A DNA stretch of 64,000 bases from JAHBNG01 sp039028975. Its GTDB lineage: Bacteria > Chloroflexota > Anaerolineae > Caldilineales > Caldilineaceae. Position numbers and translations under genes: made by a program. Position 1 is the first letter of the stretch, and every line of letters begins with the position of its first letter. The notes beneath the pieces are model-generated. The model made no database searches. It was not told where the DNA came from and saw only the letters and a program-made list of their open reading frames with translations. Below are positions 45,301-53,467 of the stretch, piece after piece. The stretch is from assembly GCA_039028975.1 (NCBI GenBank), contig JBCCHB010000005.1, forward strand, positions 62,001 to 126,000. The letters are read 5' to 3'.

Positions 45301-46810
45301 TTCGTCCGAACCAATAGGCGAAATTCAATCCCTGCAGAGACACACAGGGCAAATTTGGTCTACTTGTTTTAGTCCTAATGGGCAAATGCTCGCGACTGCG
45401 GGAGATGACTGGTCGGTTCGATTATGGGATATGCGCCGAATCGAAACAGTGGGTCGGGCTGAAGTCATGCAAACCTTACATGGACATACAACGCCTGTCT
45501 TATCCACCTGTTTTAGCCCCGATGGAAAACATCTGGTGAGTGGTGATGATCAGACAATCCGTTTTTGGCAACTTTCGGTCTCGTCTTCCTTGGAGCCTGC
45601 CCAAAAAGTGATTGTGGTTCCAAGCACTCAGTCAAGTGAAGAGTCATCACCACAGAACTTTTCGGATAGATACTTAGTCCAATTCCAAGCACATCAAACT
45701 CTTCAAGGGTATACCCGTGCCGTCTGGTCTCTATCTTTTAGTCCAGATGGGTATACATTAGCAAGTGCCGGTACAGATCGAATAGTTCGCCTCTGGGACG
45801 TTTCGGATTCAATCAAATCCGTCCATGAGGAATGTGTTCTGACGGGACATGCATCACACATTGTTGATGGCTCTTTTAGCCCAGATGGGCAGACTTTTGC
45901 TACTGCCAGCGCGGACCAAACTGTAAAATTGTGGGATGTCTCAACCCTTAAATCACCTCGTACGGGAAATCTGACCCATACTTTACATGGTCATACAGCC
46001 AGAGCCATGTCGATTTGCTTCAGCCCAGACGGGAAATATTTGGCAAGCGGGGGCAAAGATCAGACTGTTCAAATTTGGGACATACCTTCGCTTAGAAATT
46101 CGCCCAAACATGCGCCTGATCACCAGACAGAAGATAAAACAATCCAAGTTTTGAAGGGACACACAAGCTTAGTCTTTTCCTTATGTTTCAGTCCGGATAG
46201 CCGATTCTTAGCTACTGCTGGTGGCGAAAAAGCACGCTTGTGGGATGTTTCTTCGTTTGACTCGACTGAGCCACTTCAACCTGTACAGCAATTACAGGGG
46301 CACATCGGTGCCATCGTTGGAATCTGTTATAGCCCTGATGGCAAGATAATCGCTACTGGTGGAGAAGATCAGACCATTCGCCTGTGGGATGTCTCCACAC
46401 TCAATCTCCTGGATGAAATTCAATCGATAGTCATCTTACGGGAACTAACAGGCACTATCGTCTCTGTCTGCTTTAGCCCAAACGGACAACTGCTTGCAAG
46501 TGGGGGAGCAGATCAGACAATCCGTCTGTGGGATGTTTCTACACTCCTGACAACAGGAAATCCTCAGCCTGTTCTGAACTTGGAGGGTCATAATGGTTGG
46601 ATACGCTCCGCCAAGTTTAGCCCTAACGGGCGACTACTAGCAAGCGGAAGTGATGACGAAACCATCAAACTGTGGGATATACAGACAGGAACGTGTCTAC
46701 AGACAATATGCCCTGATGGTCCCTATGCAGGCATGAATATCTCAGGTGTGGAAGGCTTGGCACCAGCTCAAATTAGTATGCTTAAGGATTTGGGAGCGGT
46801 TGAATATTAA
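42329..46810 (+). CDS. BTAD-type transcription-factor/STAND ATPase with 14 WD40 repeats
   Basis: 1493 residues from GTG 42329, chosen for GAGGAGA 5-6 nt upstream; a TTG at 42308 is the alternative. Order: OmpR-like winged helix (LYLFGPPRLQYDDQ, KGMALIAYLAVTRQPHSRDTL), BTAD helical domain to about residue 250, NB-ARC/STAND NTPase (P-loop GMGGIGKTSL near 315, Walker B RCLVVLDNAES, GNPLALKLV), winged helices, a short pentapeptide-like stretch (ADLQGAVVRNVDFQNSDLKG), then 14 WD40 repeats (FSPDG...LWD) from about 760 to 1465, enough for two seven-bladed propellers. Such proteins are switches that oligomerise on ligand sensing by the propeller; the N-terminus suggests DNA binding as output. It overlaps the convergent gene by 29 nt. 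Confidence 0.9.
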   Translation: MSRWRLYLFGPPRLQYDDQAVDINLRKGMALIAYLAVTRQPHSRDTLATLLWSESDQSKARASLRRALHRINRLPHTEILITTSEIAAIRNIDDLWLDVAEFRLAAETCISNPSFSEDALAEQLDHLTHAAALYTDDFMAGFTLPDSPEFDDWQYFQRQELQQSLLQLIEQISLLNQRQGNSERAIHYARQRLSYDLLHEPAHRQLMRLYAQSGQQASALNQYQECRRILDQELGVQPDTITKALAEQIQSGVHNLIEHSHSEINLTSNQESSLSTDDLYGAPLIGPFLGRVEELSFLRQSAIYDKCCLVVVLGMGGIGKTSLVAQFANECATSIERPFDRVIWRSMLNAPTLIDLLADLIPVLSNQQYTNVAHSVDEQLRQLLTLFRQQRCLVVLDNAESIMQIEEDSGTYRRGYDTYRQLWEWVANSRHQSTLIVTSRENFREVQRLTHDNEYVRAIHLNGLPLDTGNELLSTRGLAGEVDATTALINRYSGNPLALKLVAETVQELYNGDLNAFLSQETVIFDDIRSVLSQQFTRLSSLEQEILLWLAIEREPVTVEMLLNNLVHPPTQRRLLEGLRSLRRCSLIETPTEIHDNRVTSALHENDRQVGFQLQNVVTEFLTDYIIEQVIEEFSRDELDILARYALIKTSNREYIRTTQTRLLLQPIVDQLISLWGNQDVLEKLRLWLRQLRHNGKHASGYSGGNILNLLLQLNADLDGFDFSHINVWQADLQGAVVRNVDFQNSDLKGSLFTDTFGGILEIAFSPDGMFMAAGTFNGQVRIWHTGNSHLLHVFPNHSGAVWSVCFSPDGQMLASADDKTVRFWKFGSQPTTNQPEMIQVLPNHFGCKSICFSPDGKRFASTDDEKVCLWDISELHSSCQVKATQTLHGHSGMIWAICFSPDGQMLASGGEDHTIHLWDVCGAEPFYNAQQLYIIGGHEAAVTSLSFRPKISLDSSEHPDSAISTSTIHHILVSGSVDQTVRLWSVPSKDSSEPIGEIQSLQRHTGQIWSTCFSPNGQMLATAGDDWSVRLWDMRRIETVGRAEVMQTLHGHTTPVLSTCFSPDGKHLVSGDDQTIRFWQLSVSSSLEPAQKVIVVPSTQSSEESSPQNFSDRYLVQFQAHQTLQGYTRAVWSLSFSPDGYTLASAGTDRIVRLWDVSDSIKSVHEECVLTGHASHIVDGSFSPDGQTFATASADQTVKLWDVSTLKSPRTGNLTHTLHGHTARAMSICFSPDGKYLASGGKDQTVQIWDIPSLRNSPKHAPDHQTEDKTIQVLKGHTSLVFSLCFSPDSRFLATAGGEKARLWDVSSFDSTEPLQPVQQLQGHIGAIVGICYSPDGKIIATGGEDQTIRLWDVSTLNLLDEIQSIVILRELTGTIVSVCFSPNGQLLASGGADQTIRLWDVSTLLTTGNPQPVLNLEGHNGWIRSAKFSPNGRLLASGSDDETIKLWDIQTGTCLQTICPDGPYAGMNISGVEGLAPAQISMLKDLGAVEY

Positions 46811-47438
46811 GCCTCTGTTTGAATAACTCAATGGAGATTCTCTGCTCTAGCCAATCGTTCTTTGGTATACCTCTAACGGCATTCACAGCATCGTATTCTG
46901 ACCACGAGATCGTAATGTTAATCTGAGAATCCATAGGGGGCTTCAAATTCTTGCTTTTAATGTATATCGTAAGCTTTTCGTGATTTTCCACAGTGGGGAA
47001 TCGAGGATCCCGAAGATAGTTCACGAATCGTTTGTCGATATTCCTGGCAACGGTATTTATCGATTCCTTATCCTCTGGACTAAAGATGAATATGAAGTAG
47101 ACGGTTTCCAGAACCTGTAGTTCTAGCTGCTTGTCGTTTCCATCAGATTGTATGTTTCCCAGTGCTTGAGTCTTTTGCGCCATAACAACTTGGGTTAGCG
47201 CACTTAACCTCTCTTCCATCTTCGCCATGCGTTGCTGAGATTGTTGCCAACCCCAAAAGCCAATCACACCGTAAATGAGGAAAACAGCTAAAACCATTTC
47301 GTAAATATGTCTCTGTAGCCGCTCAAGTCGGCGTGGTGATAATTTCTCCTCGATCTCTAAGTACTTCTCTTCACCAACATTGCCATCCTGCTTCTCATCA
47401 CAAACTTGCCACTCTAGGTCTGATGTAGTAATTATCAT
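46782..47438 (-). CDS. Single-pass membrane protein with coiled coil, unknown function
   Basis: 218 residues from ATG 47438 (GGAAGGG about 7 nt upstream); the frame is open to 47480. A cytoplasmic acidic N-terminus (about 45 residues, YLEIEEKLSPRRLERLQRH) leads to one membrane segment (VLAVFLIYGVIGFWGW), a short coiled coil (QRMAKMEERLSALTQVVMAQK), then a domain with LQVLETVYFIFIFSPEDKE and LTIYIKSKN that I do not recognise. It is convergent with the STAND gene and its last codons overlap it. No family assigned. Confidence 0.55.
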   Translation of the reverse strand: MIITTSDLEWQVCDEKQDGNVGEEKYLEIEEKLSPRRLERLQRHIYEMVLAVFLIYGVIGFWGWQQSQQRMAKMEERLSALTQVVMAQKTQALGNIQSDGNDKQLELQVLETVYFIFIFSPEDKESINTVARNIDKRFVNYLRDPRFPTVENHEKLTIYIKSKNLKPPMDSQINITISWSEYDAVNAVRGIPKNDWLEQRISIELFKQRLNIQPLPNP

Positions 47439-47559
47439 TGCGATTCCCTTCCATCTCCTTTGATACATAGGTAAAGTCAAGGTAGGGATATCAGTCTACA
47501 GCGGGCGACGTGAACGAGCCGTTACACGGGCGTCCCCAAGCCGTTTCCTGGGTAGCTTA

Positions 47560-47724
47560 TCATGACAGGGGCTTGCCGTCGTGTCCGCCGCCGTGGTTGG
47601 CAAAGACGGCTTCAAACGCATCGGTGATTTGGCCGATCTTGTCATCCAGCAGTCCGGGGAGGGCAAGGTAGCCGAAGGTCTCTATGAAGTTTAGCTGCTG
47701 CGGGGAAAGCTGTAGTCCGGTCAT
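47560..47724 (-). pseudogene. N-terminal remnant of a PhyH-type dioxygenase gene
   Basis: A 54-codon frame from ATG 47724, with AAAGGAG about 8 nt before it, begins MTGLQLSPQQLNFIETFGY then LALPGLLD, the usual opening of PhyH proteins, and stops at 47560 well before any iron ligand. No continuation was seen in the other minus frames. It lies 13 nt after the intact PhyH-HEAT gene. Likely a truncated gene copy; a genuine tiny protein is less likely. Confidence 0.5.
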
Positions 47725-47736
47725 CGGTTCGCTCCT

Positions 47737-49212
47737 TTAATACATATCTTCAGTGGTCGTTATCGGACACCAGCGCGCCGTAAACATCGCGTCCATTAAC
47801 GCTTTCTGAGCTTCGGGGGTCCCGATGCGGTGCAAGGCCACCGCGGCAAAGTGACGCACATAGCGATCTTCATCAGCAAGCGTCTTCACCAACGCGGGGA
47901 TGGCTTCGTTGACCGGTTGCCCGATTTTGGCTAGGGCCAGCGCTGCATTGTAGCGAACGCGCATATCGTCATCACGCACGTGGTCGATTAGATGGGGAAT
48001 TGCCTCGGTAGCGGTCGCGCCCATACGCCCCAATGCCTCAATGGCATGGCGTCGGACCCGCGGATGTTCATCGTCTGTTCGTTGGGTTAATGCTGGGACG
48101 ATCTCCTCTACGGGGAGGCCAATATTGCCAATAGTATCCGCTGCAATCGTCCGTACGCACCAATGGTCGTGGCCTAACAGATCCGCCAGCGGCATAACGG
48201 CCGGGTGTCCGATTGCGGTCAATGCATGGGCAGCGGGGCAAGTTGCCGGATTGTCACCGCGTACATTACCAGGCAGACAGGCCGTCAATTCGTCGGCATA
48301 GGCTTCAGCCTCCTCTCTCAGTGCGTCAATCAGCATTGGGATATTTGAGTCTGCGCCTGCGCCAAGGGTATAGGCAGCATGGAGGCGTATGGTTTCGTCC
48401 TGGTCGCTAAGGGATTCCATTAGTTGGGCCAGCGAACCATTACCCTGTGCTAGTGTGCCCGTCCCATTGTCTTGCCCATTCCCAGATTGACGACCAGCCA
48501 ACCAGTGCCAGACATCAAGATGAACAGGCTGCAACGGATCATCGGTTGACGGCTGCCATTGGGGTTCAACATGATCCCATGTGGCGCTTTGAGGCTCATC
48601 CAAGCGCTCAAAGAGGAATTTAAGCATATAGCGATTCTTATTGCTGAGATTGGCTCCAGCCCGATGCCAGCTATCATAGTGGATAATGCCTACCGTTCCA
48701 GCAGGACCGCAAATGGGCAGGGGTATCTCGGTGGTTAATGCCGCATCATCAGTGGAGATATGGTGATGGTAGTGTCGGCCCGGAATAACGGTCGAAGGCC
48801 CCATCTCTTCGGTCACGTCTTGAGGATAGTAAAATGCCAAAACCCAGCGGGGTCGCGGATGGCGAATATTCTGGTCAAAGACATAGTTGTCCTTATGCCA
48901 TCGCTGCCCAGGGCTTCCGGGAGGATTCAGATGACAGTGGCGATGGGGGTGCATTAGGTACTCTGGCCCAAGGATACTGGTTAGCGCACCCCGCACGCTG
49001 GGGTGGTCAAAGACCTGCTGGATTTGGGGCAACCTGGGCAGAATATTGTTGCCTGGGTTCTTTTCTTTGGCAAAGACGTCATCGATGGATTGACAGAGGT
49101 TTTGATGAAAGTTGGTGGGGAAGTCTGCGCGGACGGTCGTGTATCCATCCATGATGAATCGCTGTATCTGTTGGTCGGTAAGTAGCTGTTCTTTGTTAAT
49201 CACTTTATACAC
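47737..49212 (-). CDS. PhyH-type dioxygenase fused to C-terminal HEAT repeats
   Basis: 491 residues. Residues 1-215 form a PhyH domain with His106-Lys-Asp108 (QRWHKDNYVF), His183 (YDSWHRAGAN) and Arg194 for 2-oxoglutarate. After a Gly/Asn-rich linker, residues 262-480 are about six HEAT-type helical hairpins (LADLLGHDHWCVRTIAADTI, LTQRTDDEHPRVRRHAIEAL, DDDMRVRYNAALALAKIG, DEDRYVRHFAAVALHRIG). HEAT solenoids bind proteins or act as lyases for phycobilins; here they probably dock a protein or sugar partner. The fusion appears in one uninterrupted frame. It lies between a PhyH remnant and a GH127-like enzyme. Confidence 0.88.
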   Translation of the reverse strand: MYKVINKEQLLTDQQIQRFIMDGYTTVRADFPTNFHQNLCQSIDDVFAKEKNPGNNILPRLPQIQQVFDHPSVRGALTSILGPEYLMHPHRHCHLNPPGSPGQRWHKDNYVFDQNIRHPRPRWVLAFYYPQDVTEEMGPSTVIPGRHYHHHISTDDAALTTEIPLPICGPAGTVGIIHYDSWHRAGANLSNKNRYMLKFLFERLDEPQSATWDHVEPQWQPSTDDPLQPVHLDVWHWLAGRQSGNGQDNGTGTLAQGNGSLAQLMESLSDQDETIRLHAAYTLGAGADSNIPMLIDALREEAEAYADELTACLPGNVRGDNPATCPAAHALTAIGHPAVMPLADLLGHDHWCVRTIAADTIGNIGLPVEEIVPALTQRTDDEHPRVRRHAIEALGRMGATATEAIPHLIDHVRDDDMRVRYNAALALAKIGQPVNEAIPALVKTLADEDRYVRHFAAVALHRIGTPEAQKALMDAMFTARWCPITTTEDMY

Positions 49213-49261
49213 CTGCGCATTTTTTGTTAGATCCAGTCAAGTGGTCATTGAGATGATACAT

Positions 49262-50821
49262 TCATAGAGATGCAAAGAAGGTCAAATCCGCGCCGAAGTT
49301 CTGCATAGCACTCACTTCATCGCCACGTAGCTGAACGTCAATCTCACGCGTACGGTGTTTGAGGGTGATCGCCTGTTTTGTCAGCGGAAAGTCAATCTCA
49401 ATCCAGCGGTTCAACGGCGGCTTGACCCAACAGAGATAGCCGTTGACGATATGTGGCTTGGCGCTATTGTCGCGGATCTGTAGCTGCCCACGATCTACCC
49501 AAGTGGGCAACCGGACAAAGAGCGGACCGGCCTGCTTCATCCGCACACGCAAACAATCGTGGGTATAGGGCGATTCTACTGCGAGGGCAGGCGTCTCGTG
49601 ATCAAAGAGCAGGTTGACCCAATGCCCTGCCTCATTGGAAACGATGCACTGCCGAAGGGCCGCGCACAACGTCCCCACAGCGCCACCGACAATATCCATG
49701 TTGAAGCTGATATTCTGGCTGTCAAGCGGCTCGTGACCATAGGGGGCTGGGAAACCAAACGCACCCAGATGTCGCTGGGCCACATCGTGCTTGCCATCTT
49801 CGTTCAGAGGATTAGGCGGCTCTTGAATGAAGGAGATATCGCGTAATTGAGCGGGCAGCAGATGCCCACGCACAATCCGCTCGGCGTCTTGATAATATTC
49901 TGGATAGCCCCAGCGCCCCAAGATCAGTGCGGTCTCGACAATGTCCCCCGTATTGTTCACCTCACCTAAATCGGGATTGGCCTCGTCGGCACTGCTTTCA
50001 ATCACCCAGCCTAGCTCATCCCGAATTTGCCACAGCCCATTGTCATAAAAGGCGCGTACCCTTTCCAGTAGAGGCGCGTCTGACGTCAATTCAGCCAGCT
50101 GGGCTAGTGATGACATAACGCAGGTGGTTGAGTGAGTGTGGGTGCCAAAGAATTCCCGATCATACGAGCCGTCGGCATGAAAGAAATCATCCGTACTCTT
50201 CTGAGCGAGAACAATGGCTAATTCCAAAGCAGAAGCACATCCCGTGGTTCGATAAAGCTTGACCAGCGGCCCGATGGCGCGGGCCAAACCGACGATAAAG
50301 GTGGAGCGCTGCACCGTTAAGCCTAGCGTACCCTCCAGGTGTGTATAGTCCCAGCCATTGACGGGGTCCCAAAGCTTGAAGATGGTCTCGATGCTGGCTT
50401 GGGCCAGATCATAGGCCCGTTCGGATTGACGGTAATGGGCCAAGGCGTAGAGGGCATGAAAGCCTTCGCGTACATTGTGGGGCAAAAAATGGACAAGGGG
50501 GCCATCGACCGTTGCGCGGTTCAGCGGCAATGGCACTGGACCACTGTAAGAGAAGAAGGCGGCTTGGGCATGACGCTCGACGTCGTCTTCATCTAACGTT
50601 ATATGAGCTGCGGCTTCTGCGTTGAGCATGGCATTGAGGTGGCGGCCCGGCACGTGGGATTCCGAATGCGCCCAATGAAAGCTCAATTCTGGATTTGGCC
50701 GCACCTGGGAATGGAAGAATGGAATATCGTTGTCATCTGCGTTAAAGACGTTACCCATGGTTAGGCAGCCCAGGTGGATGGCGTCGAGAATGTCCGTAGT
50801 GTTGACGTTGTTGAGTTGCAT
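49262..50821 (-). CDS. (alpha/alpha)6-barrel glycoside hydrolase-like protein (GH127/DUF1680-like)
   Basis: 519 residues from ATG 50821 (TGGAG 7 nt upstream; GTG at 50833 is the alternative). The helical body has HNVREGFHALYALAHYRQSERAYDLA, VNGWDYTHLEGTLGLTV and a late beta-sandwich with RMKQAGPLFVRLPTWVDRGQL and HIVNGYLCWVKPPLNRWIEIDFP, the pattern of GH127-type beta-L-arabinofuranosidase relatives. The family's catalytic Cys/Glu cluster was not identified with certainty, so activity is open. No signal peptide, so it acts on imported oligosaccharides or another cytoplasmic compound. Confidence 0.6.
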   Translation of the reverse strand: MQLNNVNTTDILDAIHLGCLTMGNVFNADDNDIPFFHSQVRPNPELSFHWAHSESHVPGRHLNAMLNAEAAAHITLDEDDVERHAQAAFFSYSGPVPLPLNRATVDGPLVHFLPHNVREGFHALYALAHYRQSERAYDLAQASIETIFKLWDPVNGWDYTHLEGTLGLTVQRSTFIVGLARAIGPLVKLYRTTGCASALELAIVLAQKSTDDFFHADGSYDREFFGTHTHSTTCVMSSLAQLAELTSDAPLLERVRAFYDNGLWQIRDELGWVIESSADEANPDLGEVNNTGDIVETALILGRWGYPEYYQDAERIVRGHLLPAQLRDISFIQEPPNPLNEDGKHDVAQRHLGAFGFPAPYGHEPLDSQNISFNMDIVGGAVGTLCAALRQCIVSNEAGHWVNLLFDHETPALAVESPYTHDCLRVRMKQAGPLFVRLPTWVDRGQLQIRDNSAKPHIVNGYLCWVKPPLNRWIEIDFPLTKQAITLKHRTREIDVQLRGDEVSAMQNFGADLTFFASL

Positions 50822-50872
50822 TGATGGCTCCACTAGAGGTTTAGCACACCTTACCGATTCTCATGGAAGCGG

Positions 50873-53467
50873 CTATTTCGAGTAACAAAGTTCTCCTTTC
50901 TCATTATTGATGATGTGGGGCGCCCCTGTCAACTCAAATTGACCACTCTGTCCATCGTTTTCTATGCTCACTTGTGCAACGCGGAAAACCTCCTGACATA
51001 TTTCACCATCGCTATCGAACCAGATCTCCCCGAGTGGCGTTTGGAAGGATGAATCACTCTGATGAAGTTGCTCTTTTAATCTTCTGCGTAACTGTGGTAA
51101 ATCCATTAAAGAAATCTGTTCGCTTTCATTGATTTCTAACAGAGAATCAACAACAACTTGTACAGCGGTAAACATTTGGGCCGCGATCTGTGAAGGTTGC
51201 TTATCCGTCTCTGCTTGATATGCCTCAATGAATTGGGCGTTAATCCGGGTATTGAGACTAACGTCATAGGCTTGTGCAATCACAAGGCCATCACATGCTG
51301 GACCGCACACTTCAAAAATTTTCGAGGCGTTCATGCCGTTGCCGCCAATGATCTCTCCGGCAAATTCACGGTCAAACCTTTCTTGGTATTGGGCCTTAAA
51401 TTGTTGCACAATCTCAACCCCGTCGCTGAAGCGTCCCGAAATGATTAACAAGTCCGGCGGGTTGTCCAAAAGCTGCGTGATTTGATCTGCATAATCGTTG
51501 GCAAAATCATCTTTGGCAAAGGGAATATCATGTAGGAGGGTGAGTCTGTCTCTTTGATTAACTGCTTGTCTAAATGCCCTTGCTTCGGACTCTGTAAAGG
51601 CATCCTCTTCTAAATAGAGTAGTGCTACATCGCTAACCTGAGCTTGAATCTCGGCAATTGCAAAACCGGCGTAGGCGGATACGGGGGCCGAGGTTCGGAA
51701 GATAAAATCGCCAGCCTGCGGTATGCCATCGGCGGTATTCGACGGGCCGACGACAACGATTTCTGCTTGATTAGCAATTGGATGCACCTCTTGCGCCTGC
51801 TCTGAGTATGTCGGTCCGATGAGCGCGGTGAAATCACTATTCGCGTTGGTCAGACGCTCAAATAAGTCTATTGCGTTTTCATTATCGCTAGTGGTATCAA
51901 AAACATTTATCTCAATTGTGAAATCAGTGATACCTTGCGCAGATAGCAGAGCCTGGAAATACCTCTCCGCCACATCTACTGCCAATAGTTGATCTTCACC
52001 AAGGGGGTTGCCCTCACCCGTTCGATCAATCGCAACGGCAATCCTGATTTTAGTGGGTTCGAAATCAAAAATACAATTATTGTTTATCACAATGCCCGCA
52101 TGTTTCTGACAGAGAGCGGCAAAGGTGCCATCATCGCGCATTCGGTCCACTGTCTCATCGATTAGGTTTCGCAGACCTGAATTTTCTGCCTTTAGCCACA
52201 TACCATAAGTTTCATTTTCTGAAGTACCTCTACCCGAAATGACTTTTAGGCCATCCTGACCCGCGTGGTTGCGTACTGCATATTGCAATAGCGAATAATT
52301 GCTCTTATAGACTTTTATGCGCCCATCATCAACAAGCACTTCATCCAGAGAATTTTGACGCGAAGGCTGATACTGAATCTGAATATCCTGGCTAAAGTTA
52401 CACTGCTCCTTGTAATTGTCCAGGGTTGCTTCCCCTGTTGTTCCAGCCATGACGATTATGACTGTATTCGAGCTATCTAAACGCGGATCACAATAGCTGG
52501 AAATAGGGCTGTTACTGGCAACAACCAGAGCCTGCGGATCGGAGGAATATCCATTGGTGCAAATACGACCGTCTGATAACTCGGATAGGCATCGATCCAG
52601 TCTGTACGAAACTGAACCAATGAGAAAATCAGCTTCATCGAATCTTACTGCCTCCCGTCTCTCCAGCACATTAATACCGCGAAACTCTACGAGGTCTGTT
52701 ATCACATTGGTATGGGTAAACCACTGACTCGCAAACTCATAGACAAGGTCTACTTCAAATCCTGCAAAATTGTCATCTGCCTTGGATGTGTATGGCCCTG
52801 ATTCTACACTGGCAGCAACCACTAGATTCCCCCTATTGCGAAGAATATCAAGGGCTTCGTCCGCAGTATTTGATTGTGAGGGTAATACGAGTTGAGGTGT
52901 CGAGGTAATAGTCGGTTCCGGTGTTTCCGTATCAACTTGAGGTGTCGAGGTAATGGTCGGTTCCGGTGTTTCCGTATCAATAGCAATAGCGGCAACTGGC
53001 GTGGGGGTATCTATTGGCGTGACCGTTGATCCATTGTAGGTTTGATTGATAAACCATGCCAAGATTGCCAGAAGAAACGTTAGTGCTATGGCAATCGTCA
53101 GGTCTCTAAATCGGAGTAGGCACCCTCGTCGTTGTGCTGATGCAACGATGACTTCATATTCTTCACTGGTTTCTGCAATCTGTTGCTCAGATACAACGGG
53201 ATGATGCTCTAGATAGTGCGCATAAGAACGACGAAAATCTCGGTTATCCCCATATTCGTTATCGACAACCATTAACAGACTATGCAGGCGAGCTGCTTTG
53301 GTTGCTTCACTGAGGACATTATCCCAGTTATTCACTGCACTAGAGTTGAAGCTAATCAACCCTACGTTGAGACCTGCATCTTTAGCCACGCGGCGGACAT
53401 CATCTCCGCCTGGATATAAAAACACCAGTGTGTTCCGTAGATCAACGTAGAAGGTTACAGGGTTCAT
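50873..53467 (-). CDS. Membrane receptor: EAD1-like domain, membrane segment, fused type 2 and type 1 periplasmic-binding domains
   Basis: 864 residues in one frame. Residues 1-90 match the effector-associated domain EAD1 (LRNTLVFLYPGGDDVRRVAKDA, then NNWDNVLSEA, LLMVVDNEYGDN). One membrane segment at about 123-141 puts EAD1 in the cytoplasm and the rest outside. A Thr/Pro linker at 148-195 contains a 15-residue duplication. Residues about 213-465 are an amino-acid-receptor fold (SBP family 3: VESGPYTSKADDNFAGFEVDL) and about 470-864 a leucine/amide-receptor fold (IAVAIDRTGEGNPLGEDQ, IGPTYSEQAQ, VVGPSNTADG). No ABC transporter is adjacent. I infer a receptor that signals ligand binding through EAD1-EAD1 contact. 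Paralogous to 54108-56351. Confidence 0.85.
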   Translation of the reverse strand: MNPVTFYVDLRNTLVFLYPGGDDVRRVAKDAGLNVGLISFNSSAVNNWDNVLSEATKAARLHSLLMVVDNEYGDNRDFRRSYAHYLEHHPVVSEQQIAETSEEYEVIVASAQRRGCLLRFRDLTIAIALTFLLAILAWFINQTYNGSTVTPIDTPTPVAAIAIDTETPEPTITSTPQVDTETPEPTITSTPQLVLPSQSNTADEALDILRNRGNLVVAASVESGPYTSKADDNFAGFEVDLVYEFASQWFTHTNVITDLVEFRGINVLERREAVRFDEADFLIGSVSYRLDRCLSELSDGRICTNGYSSDPQALVVASNSPISSYCDPRLDSSNTVIIVMAGTTGEATLDNYKEQCNFSQDIQIQYQPSRQNSLDEVLVDDGRIKVYKSNYSLLQYAVRNHAGQDGLKVISGRGTSENETYGMWLKAENSGLRNLIDETVDRMRDDGTFAALCQKHAGIVINNNCIFDFEPTKIRIAVAIDRTGEGNPLGEDQLLAVDVAERYFQALLSAQGITDFTIEINVFDTTSDNENAIDLFERLTNANSDFTALIGPTYSEQAQEVHPIANQAEIVVVGPSNTADGIPQAGDFIFRTSAPVSAYAGFAIAEIQAQVSDVALLYLEEDAFTESEARAFRQAVNQRDRLTLLHDIPFAKDDFANDYADQITQLLDNPPDLLIISGRFSDGVEIVQQFKAQYQERFDREFAGEIIGGNGMNASKIFEVCGPACDGLVIAQAYDVSLNTRINAQFIEAYQAETDKQPSQIAAQMFTAVQVVVDSLLEINESEQISLMDLPQLRRRLKEQLHQSDSSFQTPLGEIWFDSDGEICQEVFRVAQVSIENDGQSGQFELTGAPHIINNEKGELCYSK
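52892..52981 (-). repeat. 45-bp tandem duplication in the receptor linker
   Basis: Two adjacent 45-bp units (52892-52936 and 52937-52981) differ at two or three positions and encode DTETPEPTITSTPQ twice. In-frame expansion of the extracellular stalk; the paralogue lacks it. Confidence 0.85.
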
